DNA of 64,000 bases from Pandoraea vervacti (GTDB lineage: Bacteria > Pseudomonadota > Gammaproteobacteria > Burkholderiales > Burkholderiaceae), in the NCBI RefSeq assembly GCF_000934605.2, contig NZ_CP010897.2, positions 1,736,001-1,800,000 of the forward strand, read 5' to 3'. This document shows positions 43,420 through 52,345 of this stretch, piece after piece. The translations under genes and the position numbers were made by a program. Below the pieces are notes generated by a model, which was given only the letters and a program-made list of their open reading frames with translations, made no database searches and was not told the DNA's origin. The number at the start of each line of letters is the position of its first letter. Position 1 is the first letter of the stretch.

Positions 43420-43569
43420 ATGAAAAAACTTACGTTCCTGCTGCTCGCCGCATCGGTCCTGCTTACCAGTTGTGCCGTTTATCTGCCTGACGATGGGCCG
43501 CACGGCGGCCGTGGTGGCCCTGGCAACGGTTTCTGTCCCCCCGGACAGGCGAAGAAGGGCAACTGCTGA
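43420..43569 (+). CDS. Small lipoprotein, 49 residues
   Basis: This short gene has a clear lipoprotein signal. Met-Lys-Lys is followed by a hydrophobic core and the lipobox LTSC, with the acylated Cys at about 18. The mature part is only about 32 residues: acidic YLPDDGPHG, a Gly-rich GGRGGPGNG stretch, then CPPGQAKKGNC with two Cys. Such entericidin-like or Gly-rich lipoproteins are common in Burkholderiales, but I cannot name this one. It stands alone between the catabolic cluster and a LysR gene. The ribosome site is weak. Confidence 0.55.
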   Translation: MKKLTFLLLAASVLLTSCAVYLPDDGPHGGRGGPGNGFCPPGQAKKGNC

Positions 43570-43706
43570 GCCCGGTCGAGAACGGATCGCCGCTCGTGCG
43601 GGCGGCGCCAGCCACGCCAGACGGCAAGAGGGCCGACGTACCGAGGACTTGCGCGAATGGCTGAGCGCATGACTCACGCGTCATTTTCGCCGCGGATGAA
43701 GGACCT

Positions 43707-44627
43707 ATGGCACTGAGCCGACTGAATGCCCGACAGCTTGAGACGTTCCTCGCGATTGCCGATTGCGGGAGCATTGCGCGAGCCGCCGACCGGGTCTGTC
43801 TGACACCGTCGGCCGTCAGTCAGTTGCTCGGTGAGCTGGAGCGTGAAGTCGGTTTCCGGCTCTTCGATCGGACCACGCGGCGTGTCTCGCTCACGGTGGC
43901 CGGTGCAGACTTTCTATCGGCTGCGTCGGCCGCCATGACGCAACTCTACGCGGCGGAGCGTTCGGCTCGGAACATCCGGGAGCGGGCGTCAGGCGTTATT
44001 CGCGTCGGCGCGCCGCTCGTGCTGTGTGCCGCCGTCCTGCCCGATGCCATTGCCGCGTACCGCGATCTGCATCCGAACGTGAGCGTGCGGCCGTCGGACG
44101 TCGAAGTCGAAAAACTTGTGCCATCCGTTGCCGACGCGCAGATCGACATTGCGCTAGGCCCCAATCAACCGCTGGGCGAACGGGTGAGCGCCACGCCTCT
44201 GTTCGACAGCCCATGGGTGGTCTGGTGTTCGCCGCAACACGCGCTCGCGCGTTACGACGTCGTGCCGTGGGAGGCGTTGCGCGAAGCGTCCGTGGTGGCC
44301 ACCGGACGCGACCACGAGTACAGCGTGACGCGCATGCTGAGCGACCAGCCGGACAGCCAGCGCGTGTTGCCCGTCGAGATCGTCGAGAACGTGACCACCG
44401 CGTTCGGACTGGCACGTGCGGGCCTTTCCGTCACGCTCGCGCCGGATTACGTTAAGGGCTTCGCGCGCAGCCAGGGTCTGGTGATGCGCCGAACCGGAAA
44501 ACCGGAGACGATCCGGCAAATCTGTCTCTATTACTCGAAAGAACGTGCGCTATCGCCGGCCGCCGCCGGATTTCACGATTTCCTTGTGCACTGGGTCGGC
44601 GACTGGTACAAGGCGCTGGCGCAATGA
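43707..44627 (+). CDS. LysR-family transcriptional regulator
   Basis: This is a 306-residue regulator. The N-terminal winged helix reads LNARQLETFLAIADCGSIAR and CLTPSAVSQLLGELEREVGF. The effector domain begins GVIRVGAPLVLCAAVLPDAIA. It is upstream of, and co-directional with, a class II aldolase-like gene, and may control it or the preceding cluster. AAGGACC sits upstream of the ATG. The effector is unknown. Confidence 0.9.
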   Translation: MALSRLNARQLETFLAIADCGSIARAADRVCLTPSAVSQLLGELEREVGFRLFDRTTRRVSLTVAGADFLSAASAAMTQLYAAERSARNIRERASGVIRVGAPLVLCAAVLPDAIAAYRDLHPNVSVRPSDVEVEKLVPSVADAQIDIALGPNQPLGERVSATPLFDSPWVVWCSPQHALARYDVVPWEALREASVVATGRDHEYSVTRMLSDQPDSQRVLPVEIVENVTTAFGLARAGLSVTLAPDYVKGFARSQGLVMRRTGKPETIRQICLYYSKERALSPAAAGFHDFLVHWVGDWYKALAQ

Positions 44628-44733
44628 CGCGCTGTGCCCATTCGTAAGCGCGTTTAAGCAATCGATAAGCGAAAATCGCGATACGCGACGCGGCGCCGCG
44701 TAGACTCTTCCGGGAACTGAGGAGACACGCAGC

Positions 44734-45510
44734 ATGACAACGATTTCTGCATTGCCCGCATTCGCTTCGCTCAAGCGACCAGACGATATCGACGACAGCG
44801 AATGGGCCGCACGATGTGAGCTGGCCGCCTGCTACCGGGTGTTCGATTACCTCGGCTGGACGGAACTGATCTACAACCACATCACGCTTCGTTTAAGCAG
44901 TGCCAACCCGCCCGCGTTCCTGATCAATCCCTTCGGGTTGCATTACTCTGAAGTTACGCCGCTCAATCTCGTTAAAGTCGACGGCGCGGGCAATATCCTC
45001 GGGGATAGCCGATACCCGATCAATCCGGCCGGATTCACGGTGCATGCAGCGCTGCACAACGGTTTGCCCGGGGCGCACTGTGTCATGCACACCCATACGA
45101 CGGCGGGCGTTGCCGTCGCGTGTTCCGCAGCCGGATTGCGCAGCGACAACTTCTACAGCGCGCAATTGCAGGCGCGCGTGGCGTACCACGATTTCGAAGG
45201 TGTCACCGTCGATCCGGAGGAGGGGCCGAGACTGATTCGCAGCATCGACGGGCGAAAGGCGGTGATTCTGCGCAATCACGGTCTGCTTTCCTGGGGCGGC
45301 AGCGTACCCGAAGCGTTGACTTATCTCTGGACGCTGAACCGCGCCTGTGAAATCCAGCTGGCAACCAGCATGATGGGACCGTCATTGACGATCGCCCCCG
45401 ACATTACGGAAAAATGCGCGCGCGATGCGCTGCAATTCGATCCGGCTTTCGGTGCCGGGCGCGACGTCTTCGAAGCGCTCGTGCGGGTTGCTTTCCGGGC
45501 GCAGTGCTAA
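44734..45510 (+). CDS. Class II aldolase/adducin family protein
   Basis: This 258-residue protein of the AraD/FucA-type aldolase family has the zinc-binding His residues in VMHTHTTAGVAVACS and ILRNHGLLSWG. GWTELIYNHITLRLSS near the N-terminus is typical. Some members are aldolases or epimerases acting on sugar phosphates; many in proteobacteria are uncharacterised. It follows a LysR gene with a short gap containing GAGGAG before the ATG. No sugar-metabolism genes are nearby, so the substrate is open. Confidence 0.87.
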   Translation: MTTISALPAFASLKRPDDIDDSEWAARCELAACYRVFDYLGWTELIYNHITLRLSSANPPAFLINPFGLHYSEVTPLNLVKVDGAGNILGDSRYPINPAGFTVHAALHNGLPGAHCVMHTHTTAGVAVACSAAGLRSDNFYSAQLQARVAYHDFEGVTVDPEEGPRLIRSIDGRKAVILRNHGLLSWGGSVPEALTYLWTLNRACEIQLATSMMGPSLTIAPDITEKCARDALQFDPAFGAGRDVFEALVRVAFRAQC

Positions 45511-45785
45511 AACAGAGCCTTCACCGCCGTGGCGTCGATTCGCTGGACGGGCTTCCCGAAAGCTTCGCGGTGCGGGGTAGATCGAGCGCTCGCGGGCCGT
45601 CGAGGCGTCGGGAACCGAGCGTTCATGCCGGTCGGGCGCGCACGACAGCGCATTGGACAGCCCTGTGCAACAGTGTGTTGCAGGGCGCTGTCGGCTGAAA
45701 TTCGCAAATGGCGGTACACTCCGAGCACACGCCATCGCTGTGCGATGGCACGCGACTCCCAATTTCAGCCCGTTTGAACGTCAAC

Positions 45786-46445
45786 ATGAAGTCCCCTGGT
45801 ACTGCCTCTGCCACGCTCAACTGCGACGCAGGCGAATGCGTCGAGCTTGTTGCTACGGCAACGCTGCCCACCCGCTATGGCACCTTTACCTCCCACGCGT
45901 TTCGCGTCAAAGACAGCAGCAACGAGCATCTGGCGTTGGTGATGGGCGACGTGACGGGCGCGAGCGGTGTCGATCTGCCGCCGCTGGTGCGCCTGCATTC
46001 GGAATGCCTGACGGGGGACGTGTTCGGCTCCTACCGCTGCGACTGCGGTGAGCAACTCGACGCCGGCATGCGCAAGATTGCCGAAGAAGGCCGTGGCGTG
46101 ATGCTGTATCTGCGCGGTCATGAGGGGCGCGGCATCGGCCTGAGCAACAAGATTCGTGCGTATTTGCTGCAAGAGCAGGGCCGCGATACGGTCGAGGCGA
46201 ACCTCGATCTCGGCTTGCCCGACGACGCCCGCGAATACGATTCCGCCGCCGCCATCCTGCGCATTCTGGGGGTGGGTTCGGTACGCCTCATGAGCAACAA
46301 TCCGAAGAAGTTCGATACGCTCATCAAGCACGGCATCCCCGTGAGCGAGCGCGTGGCGCTCGATATTCCGATGCGCGAAGAGAACGAACGCTATATCCGG
46401 ACCAAGCAGGTCAAGTTCGGGCACTACTTCGAAGAGAACGAGTAA
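45786..46445 (+). CDS. ribA: GTP cyclohydrolase II
   Basis: This 219-residue enzyme opens the GTP ring in the first step of riboflavin synthesis. It has the zinc site (HSECLTGDVFGSYRCDCGEQL) and the catalytic segment YLRGHEGRGIGLSNKI, plus LRILGVGSVRLMSNNP. Length is that of a stand-alone RibA, not the fused RibBA. Start 45786 fits the conserved domain; an upstream ATG at 45708 would add 26 residues. No FMN riboswitch was recognised in the 275-bp gap upstream. The 3' end overlaps the convergent DUF3325 gene by about 35 bp. Confidence 0.93.
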   Translation: MKSPGTASATLNCDAGECVELVATATLPTRYGTFTSHAFRVKDSSNEHLALVMGDVTGASGVDLPPLVRLHSECLTGDVFGSYRCDCGEQLDAGMRKIAEEGRGVMLYLRGHEGRGIGLSNKIRAYLLQEQGRDTVEANLDLGLPDDAREYDSAAAILRILGVGSVRLMSNNPKKFDTLIKHGIPVSERVALDIPMREENERYIRTKQVKFGHYFEENE

Positions 46446-46725
46446 GTGCAGGCGCTGCCCGCCGCTCGGCCACAATGAGCGCCAGATAGACCAGACCGGC
46501 GGCCATGCTGGTCTGCCCGCTGTAGTTCACCAGCCCCAGTCCCCATCCCTGTCGCGCCACGGTGACGACAAGCGCTGCGACCAGCGCTGTCCAGCCGATC
46601 CGCCGGTAGCGCCGCGTGCGTGACGCGCAGACGCCGCTGAAATACGTCTGCTGCTGACGTTCCGTCGCCAGTGCGAGGGCGCCAAAGCCCGCAAGGCAGA
46701 AAGCAAACGTGAGGAGAGCCATCAT
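46411..46725 (-). CDS. DUF3325 family membrane protein
   Basis: This 104-residue membrane protein has three hydrophobic segments (LLTFAFCLAGFGALALATE, WTALVAALVVTVARQGW and a final one). It fits DUF3325, a small family found at the end of TonB/PepSY iron-uptake loci in Burkholderia, Pseudomonas and others. Function is unknown. It starts with the ATGA overlap on the PepSY gene stop and is the last gene of the leftward iron operon. It overlaps the convergent ribA 3' end. Confidence 0.8.
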   Translation of the reverse strand: MMALLTFAFCLAGFGALALATERQQQTYFSGVCASRTRRYRRIGWTALVAALVVTVARQGWGLGLVNYSGQTSMAAGLVYLALIVAERRAAPALTRSLRSSART

Positions 46726-48461
46726 GCGCGATCCTCGCCCAACGGCGCGTTGACGGTGGCGCTCCCCGAGGCGGGCGACGTCGTTTTGCCTGGAAGCGCC
46801 GCGCGGGAGGGCTTCGTCTTCGGCCGATGGCGGGCGGTTCTCACGGCCAGCCACGCATGCAGCGCGGCGAACGCCCACAACGCCAGATCCATGACGGCAA
46901 AGACCCGGTCCCCGGTCGTCACGCTTTGCCATAGGCCGCGCGAAGTGGTGACGGCGTTGAGTGCTGGCAGCAGGGCAAGCGCAGCCGCGCCGATCCACAG
47001 CAACTCGATCCATGCACGTCGGGCCGGGCGCACCAGTGCGTATAGCAGCGTCGCTGCCCATACCCAATAGAACGTGTGGACTTCCGCGGCGCTGCGCTCG
47101 ATGACGTCGCGCGAAATCAGACGATTGCCCCAGAGGAACGCCGTCATGGCGATCGAGAGGCCGGCAATCGCCGCGATGTTAAGACGCTCGACCACGTGAA
47201 ACCCGAAGTGAAGTCGTGTCGGGTCCGGCAGCCGGGTGCGACGCTTCACGGTCCACATCACCAGCCCTGTGCCCACCATCGCCGTTCCCCCGAGGCTCAC
47301 CAGGAAGTACAGCCAGCGCAACTGGAGATCGCTGAAGCGTCCGAGGTGCAGGGCGTACATCACGCCGCGAGTCTCGGCGGCGGCGCCGACGCCGTCATGG
47401 ACTTCGAGCACCTTGCCAGTGGCGCCATCGAATAGCAGATATTGTGGGCTCATCGATACGCGCGTGGCATCGCCGCGCGTGACGGCAACACGTGCGGCCG
47501 CGTCGCCCGCGTTCGTGACGGTCACACGTCCCACGTCGTGTGCGCCCCAGCGAGCCTGTGCCTCGCGCACCATCGTCTCGATGGAGGCAAGCGGCATCTT
47601 CTGTCCAGTCGCCTTGCCGGGCGCGGGGAAGGCACTCAACTGCGCAGCCAGTTCCGCGCGTTCGACCGGTGTCTTGAGGGCAGTCTGCGCGCCCCACGGC
47701 ATATACATCGCCATGAGCGTGACGAGACCCGTGTAGGTAATCATCAGGTGGAAGGGCAGGCCGAAGACCGAGAGCGCGTTGTGCGCGTCTAGCCACGAAC
47801 GCTGTCCCTTGCCCCACCGAAAGGTGAAGAAGTCGACGAAGATCTTCTTGTGCGTGATTACGCCGCTGATGATCGCCACCAGCATGAACATGGCGCAGAC
47901 ACCGGCGAGCCAGCGTCCCCACAGGACCGGCAACGGATGGAACTGGAAATGGAATCGATAGAAAAAGTCACCGCCGAGGGTCTCGCGCGTTCCGAGCGTT
48001 CCGAGTGTCTCGCCCGTCGTTGGATCGAACGTCGCTTCCTCGAATGTGCGACGCGGTGTGTTTCCAGTGCCCGTGGGTACCGGCGCCGTGCGCCAGAACA
48101 CGCTCGCGACGGGATTGCGCTCGGTCGGCAAGGTGATGCCCCATTGCGCACTGCCAGCGGCAAGCGTCGTCAACCGGTTGGCAACGCTTTGCGCAACGAC
48201 AGCTGGATCTGGCAGTGTCTGTCTGTGCGGCACCTCAGGGCGCATCCATTGCGACAATTCGTCCCTGAAGTAACTCACGGTGCCGGTGAGGAACATGGCA
48301 TACAGCAGCCAGCCCACGAGCAGGCCGGCCCAGGTATGCAGGTCCGACATCGTCTGGCGGATGCCACGTCCCGGCGGCGGGGCGGGCTGCCGGGATTTCA
48401 ATGCGCCCATGGAAATCCCGGTCTTCGCCGACTTCACCTCGGTGTTCGGCTCAGGCGTCAT
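46722..48461 (-). CDS. PepSY-associated transmembrane protein, iron-uptake type
   Basis: This 579-residue inner-membrane protein has an N-terminal helix (LHTWAGLLVGWLLYAMFLTG), a periplasmic loop, further helices (WLAGVCAMFMLVAIISGVIT and others), and a PepSY-like region in the middle. It resembles PepSY-TM proteins near TonB-dependent receptors, some of which (FsrB/PiuB-like) reduce ferric siderophores at the inner membrane. The His residues in the helix-adjacent LHTWAG and LDAHNALSVFGLPFH could bind heme. A strong GGGAGGGG site is upstream. It overlaps its neighbours on both sides by 4 bp. Confidence 0.85.
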   Translation of the reverse strand: MTPEPNTEVKSAKTGISMGALKSRQPAPPPGRGIRQTMSDLHTWAGLLVGWLLYAMFLTGTVSYFRDELSQWMRPEVPHRQTLPDPAVVAQSVANRLTTLAAGSAQWGITLPTERNPVASVFWRTAPVPTGTGNTPRRTFEEATFDPTTGETLGTLGTRETLGGDFFYRFHFQFHPLPVLWGRWLAGVCAMFMLVAIISGVITHKKIFVDFFTFRWGKGQRSWLDAHNALSVFGLPFHLMITYTGLVTLMAMYMPWGAQTALKTPVERAELAAQLSAFPAPGKATGQKMPLASIETMVREAQARWGAHDVGRVTVTNAGDAAARVAVTRGDATRVSMSPQYLLFDGATGKVLEVHDGVGAAAETRGVMYALHLGRFSDLQLRWLYFLVSLGGTAMVGTGLVMWTVKRRTRLPDPTRLHFGFHVVERLNIAAIAGLSIAMTAFLWGNRLISRDVIERSAAEVHTFYWVWAATLLYALVRPARRAWIELLWIGAAALALLPALNAVTTSRGLWQSVTTGDRVFAVMDLALWAFAALHAWLAVRTARHRPKTKPSRAALPGKTTSPASGSATVNAPLGEDRA

Positions 48462-48787
48462 GTCGCCCCTCCCGGCACCCATCCGCACGCGACGGCCCAC
48501 GCCGCCAGTGCGAGCGGTGTCGCGACGATGAGCAGGCCGGCCCAGGCACGCCACGCACTGCGCGCCGCGAACACCCACACGACGGCGCCCGCATAGATCG
48601 CAAAGCTCGCCAGCTCTCCGGTGATGACCGCCTGTGGCTTGCTCATCGGCAAGGCAAGGACAGCCACGCTGGCGAGGGCGGCAACGGCGTAACCGCCGCC
48701 GATGGCCGCCACGATGCGGGCGACGAGTGCGCCTCGCCGGCCGAGCCCGCCGGTGTTGGCCGATGGCGCGCGACGAACCTGAGCCAT
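48458..48787 (-). CDS. DUF3649 family membrane protein
   Basis: This 109-residue membrane protein has three hydrophobic segments (IVAAIGGGYAVAALASVAVLA and then FAIYAGAVVWVFAA). It matches DUF3649, seen between DUF4198 and PepSY genes in siderophore-receptor operons. Function is unknown. Its stop overlaps the start of the PepSY gene by 4 bp. Confidence 0.8.
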   Translation of the reverse strand: MAQVRRAPSANTGGLGRRGALVARIVAAIGGGYAVAALASVAVLALPMSKPQAVITGELASFAIYAGAVVWVFAARSAWRAWAGLLIVATPLALAAWAVACGWVPGGAT

Positions 48788-48799
48788 GACGCGTGTCGC

Positions 48800-49564
48800 T
48801 TACTTGTTGGGGGTGGCGACCGGCCCGGCCGGCAGCGGGTCGATGCCATCGACCTGCGTGACGGTGGTGGTGGTCACGTAGCTCACGCCCTGATATCGCT
48901 CGGCGCCGTTCGTGCCCGGGCGCTCACCCGGCGTCATGTCCTTGTGACTGACTTCGGCAACGTACACACCCTTCCACGGCATGTCGAACGTCACCCGTCC
49001 CTGCTCGTTCGTATGCGCTTCCTTCGCCCAGCCCGATTGCGTGACAAGCGAAACCTTCGCCTTGGGCAGCGGCTTGCCCTGGAAGAACAACTGGAACTCG
49101 CCAGACTTGCCGGCAGGCACCAGGTCGAGCGTTAGTTGCGGCTTTTGCTTGGTGAAGTCGGTCGCCAGACGCGCCGACGGACGGTACCAGGTCGTGATCT
49201 CCTGAGCGTCGCGACGGGAAGTGAAGAGGGGATACCTGGCCTCTTCTGCGACGAGGGCTTCGCCCGCCATGGCACGGAACGGCAGCGTGAAACCGTTCGC
49301 CGTTTTGGTGCCGGCAGCCGTTTTCTCGCCGTGCGCCGAACGCAGCGTGGCGGTCGGGGCGACGAACTTGTCGAGCAGTCCCGGCGACGCTTCGCGCAGG
49401 TTTTCGCCGAACTCGCCGAAGCGGATGACGGCGTTCTGGTCGGCGGGTTGCTCGATCCAGACCTGATGCGCTTGCGCCGTTCCGGCAACGGTGATGAGGG
49501 TTCCGAGCGTGAACCCGGCAAGCCGGGCGATCCTGGTTTTTCGGTTGTCGACGGTGGTCGGCAT
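48800..49564 (-). CDS. DUF4198 periplasmic protein
   Basis: This 254-residue protein has a signal peptide (IARLAGFTLGTLITVAGTAQA) and then AHQVWIEQPADQNAVIRFGE, the typical opening of DUF4198 (related to NikM/CbiK-type metal-uptake proteins). The mature part is beta-rich with a carboxypeptidase-regulatory-like stretch (GRVTFDMPWKGVYVAEV). A periplasmic metal-binding role is plausible but not shown. AAGGAG precedes the ATG. It follows the TonB receptor gene. Confidence 0.85.
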   Translation of the reverse strand: MPTTVDNRKTRIARLAGFTLGTLITVAGTAQAHQVWIEQPADQNAVIRFGEFGENLREASPGLLDKFVAPTATLRSAHGEKTAAGTKTANGFTLPFRAMAGEALVAEEARYPLFTSRRDAQEITTWYRPSARLATDFTKQKPQLTLDLVPAGKSGEFQLFFQGKPLPKAKVSLVTQSGWAKEAHTNEQGRVTFDMPWKGVYVAEVSHKDMTPGERPGTNGAERYQGVSYVTTTTVTQVDGIDPLPAGPVATPNK

Positions 49565-49635
49565 TGCGGTCTCCTTGGTGAAATGGCGGATGCGGGTTAC
49601 GTCTGGCGTGGAAGGTTGTGTCATGTCGATGCGGC

Positions 49636-52098
49636 TCAGAAGTCGATCTGCGCCGAGAGCAGGAACGTGCGCGGCGCTGCCACGGTGGCGTAGGTGCCGC
49701 TCATGAGCCAGTAGTTCGAATTGAAGAGGTTCTCGATGTTGGCGCGCAGCACAACCGGCTTGCCCGCGATGCGGGTGCGGTAGCGCGCGCCGATGTCGTA
49801 GCGCGTCCAGGCGGGAAGTTCGAGCGTGTTGGCCGCGTTGAAGTACATGCGCGACGTATTGATGATGCGGCCGTTGAGCGAAAGCCCCGGTACCCACGGG
49901 GTATCCCAGTCGACGCCAAGGTTGAACGCGCGCTTTGGCACACCGTTCGCATCGTTGCCGTCGTTCACGCCGCCGGCTGTTTTGGTCAGCTTGGCATCGT
50001 AGAACGTTGCACTGGCCATCAGACGCAGGCCCTTCACGACTTCGCCGTATGCCGACACTTCGATGCCGCGGTTGCGCTGTTCACCGTCGAAACTGTAGAC
50101 GTTGGTGGCCGGGTCGGTAATCGCGTTCGGGCGCTGCACCTGAAAGACCGACACCACCGTCGTTAACGGGCCCCAGTCGGCTTTCACACCGGCCTCGTAC
50201 TGTTTGGACTTGTACGGCGGGAAGACCTGTCCAGCGTTTTGCGTGCCGACGGGCGCTACGCCGCCGCGCGACAAACCCGACGTGAAGTTTGCGTACACGG
50301 AGACGTTTTGCAGCGGTTTGACGACGATACCCGCGAGCGGAGAGACGGCGCTCTGGTCGTAGTTCGACGACAGTGCGCCGGTCGTCGTGTTGAAGTTGTC
50401 GAGCGCGACGCGCTGGTGGCGCAGACCGCCGGTGAGCAGCACGCGGTCGTTCAAGAACGAAAGCGTGTCTGTTACGGCAATACTCGTCAACGTGGATTCC
50501 GAAGCTTTCCTCGGATCCGTTCGCGGGGCGTCGACGGCAGGCAGCGGCGCGGGGTTGTAGATGTTCGACGCGACGGACTTCGAACCCGGCACGTAAGCGT
50601 TGCCCGAATCCTGCTCGAGGCGCGACGCCTGTACCGTAAGGGTGTGACCGATGTCGAACGTTCTGAAACTTGCCCGAGCCCCCACTTCCCCCGTGCGTGA
50701 GCGGGTGTAAGAGTCGTAATACGAATTCGTTGCCGTGAAGTTGCCGAGGGCGTCTGCGGGGCCGCTCGGGAACGTCTGGTAGGCGCTCGCGTAGTGGTAG
50801 CCGATGGCGCCCCACACGGTCACGTTGCGCAGCACGTCGTATTCGAGGCGTGAAGTCACGGCGGAGTCATGCAGGTGCAGTTCGGTGCCGGGATAGAAGT
50901 TGCGATATCCCGACGGTGCTTCAGGAATCGTCTTCACCGACGACTGGAAGCCGATCTGGGGACGGAAATTGTCGTCGCCTTCGTGCTGCGTGTAGGCGTC
51001 GAGTGTCCAGCGCAGGCGCTGCGTGGTGTAGTCGAGGCCGACCGAGCCGAAACCGACGCTCTGCCTGCCGTTATCCAGCGTGGTGTTGCCGTCGCGAAAT
51101 ACGCCGTTCAGGCGCACGCCCCACGCCTGGTCTTCCCCGAAGCGGCGGCCCACGTCGGCTTCCACGCCCAACTGCGATTTGCTCTGAAACGTTGTCGTCA
51201 GCCGCGTGATTGGCTCGCTCGTGGCCCGCTTGGTCACCACATTGATGGCCCCCCCGATGCTGCCGCTCGGCCCGATGCCATTCATCAGTGTGCCGGGGCC
51301 CTTCAGAACCTCCACGCGCTCGACCATCGCCGCCGGCACCCGACTGGCCGACGCCATGCCGTACAGGCCGTTGAGTCCCACATCGCTGCTCGAGACGGTG
51401 TAGCCGCGAATCTGGAAGTCTTCGCCGAACCCTCCGCTGGAGGTCAGCATGCGTACCGACGACTCGTTGATGACGACGTCTGCGAGCGTGCGGGCCTGCT
51501 GGTCGCGCACCATCTGCTCGGTGTAGTTCATCGTGCTGAAGGGCACGTCCATCGCATCGGCCGAGCCGAGCATGCCAAGACTGCCGCCGCGCGCGATCTG
51601 ACCGCCCGCGTAGGCCGGTTGCAAGCCGTTGTCATAACTTGCGGTGACGTGGGTCGTCGGGAGCGCCACGGCGCCTTCGGCGCCCACGGGCGTCGTGGCG
51701 GGCTGGATCAGATAGCTGCCGTTCGATTGGGGGACGACCTCAACGCCGGTGCCCGCGACGAGGGCTTCCAGCCCGTTACGCGGCGTGTACGTGCCTCTGA
51801 GGCCATGGCTGTGGCGGCCTGCCGTGACTTCGGGTTTGAACGACAGCATGATCCCGGCGTCGCGCCCGAACCGGCTCAAGGTGTCTTCGAGCGAGCCCGC
51901 CGGAATGTCGAAGGCACGCGCCCCCGGCGCGGCGGTGCTCTGGGCACGGACCGTCAGCGGCGTGAGGGCGATCATCGCCGTCGGTGCAGCGACGGCTGCG
52001 CCCAGCGCGATGCGACCCAGTGCATAGGCCAGCCGCGTGCGGCGGTGTACCCGAAGTTGTTGGCTGGGGCGTTGTTGCCGCCCGCGGACGTGACCCAT
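49636..52098 (-). CDS. TonB-dependent receptor with N-terminal signalling domain, FecA-type
   Basis: This 820-residue outer-membrane receptor begins with a signal peptide. An STN signalling domain follows (FDIPAGSLEDTLSRFGRDAG, residues about 60-130), as used to talk to FecR-type anti-sigma factors. The plug (TRTLADVV-like, then ERVEVLKGPGTLMNG with GIGPSGSIGGAINVVTKR) and a 22-strand barrel fill the rest, ending in an aromatic-terminated strand (FLLSAQIDF). Members import ferric siderophores with energy from TonB. The nearest homologues are ferrichrome/coprogen-type receptors, but the ligand cannot be assigned. ATG at 52098 has AAGGTC upstream. Confidence 0.92.
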   Translation of the reverse strand: MGHVRGRQQRPSQQLRVHRRTRLAYALGRIALGAAVAAPTAMIALTPLTVRAQSTAAPGARAFDIPAGSLEDTLSRFGRDAGIMLSFKPEVTAGRHSHGLRGTYTPRNGLEALVAGTGVEVVPQSNGSYLIQPATTPVGAEGAVALPTTHVTASYDNGLQPAYAGGQIARGGSLGMLGSADAMDVPFSTMNYTEQMVRDQQARTLADVVINESSVRMLTSSGGFGEDFQIRGYTVSSSDVGLNGLYGMASASRVPAAMVERVEVLKGPGTLMNGIGPSGSIGGAINVVTKRATSEPITRLTTTFQSKSQLGVEADVGRRFGEDQAWGVRLNGVFRDGNTTLDNGRQSVGFGSVGLDYTTQRLRWTLDAYTQHEGDDNFRPQIGFQSSVKTIPEAPSGYRNFYPGTELHLHDSAVTSRLEYDVLRNVTVWGAIGYHYASAYQTFPSGPADALGNFTATNSYYDSYTRSRTGEVGARASFRTFDIGHTLTVQASRLEQDSGNAYVPGSKSVASNIYNPAPLPAVDAPRTDPRKASESTLTSIAVTDTLSFLNDRVLLTGGLRHQRVALDNFNTTTGALSSNYDQSAVSPLAGIVVKPLQNVSVYANFTSGLSRGGVAPVGTQNAGQVFPPYKSKQYEAGVKADWGPLTTVVSVFQVQRPNAITDPATNVYSFDGEQRNRGIEVSAYGEVVKGLRLMASATFYDAKLTKTAGGVNDGNDANGVPKRAFNLGVDWDTPWVPGLSLNGRIINTSRMYFNAANTLELPAWTRYDIGARYRTRIAGKPVVLRANIENLFNSNYWLMSGTYATVAAPRTFLLSAQIDF

Positions 52099-52270
52099 GA
52101 TCTGACCTTTCGTGTGGAAGAGAGTGGTGGTGCTCGTCCTCCATGACCCGCGAAACACAGAAACGGATCACCTTTGTGAAAAAAACTTTGCGCCGTTGAT
52201 TCTCATGCGACCGAGCGGGCATGTCTCGGTCGTTGGGCTGCGCCGGATCGCGTCGAGTTAAGTGGAATGA

Positions 52271-52300
52271 CGTGGCGTTGCGTGGCGTTGCGTGGCGTTA
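52271..52300. repeat. 10-bp tandem repeat between receptor and fecR-type gene
   Basis: Three units of GCGTGGCGTT (the first begins with A) follow one another. They lie in the 247-bp gap between the receptor start and the anti-sigma gene stop, where the receptor promoter is expected. Confidence 0.6.
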
Positions 52301-52345
52301 CGTCGGGTATGTCTGTCATGCCTGGTGCATCGGCGGCGCACTGAT

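Noticed and set aside
45511..45785. Possible FMN riboswitch before ribA
   Set aside because: The conserved FMN-element core could not be found, and the gap is short.
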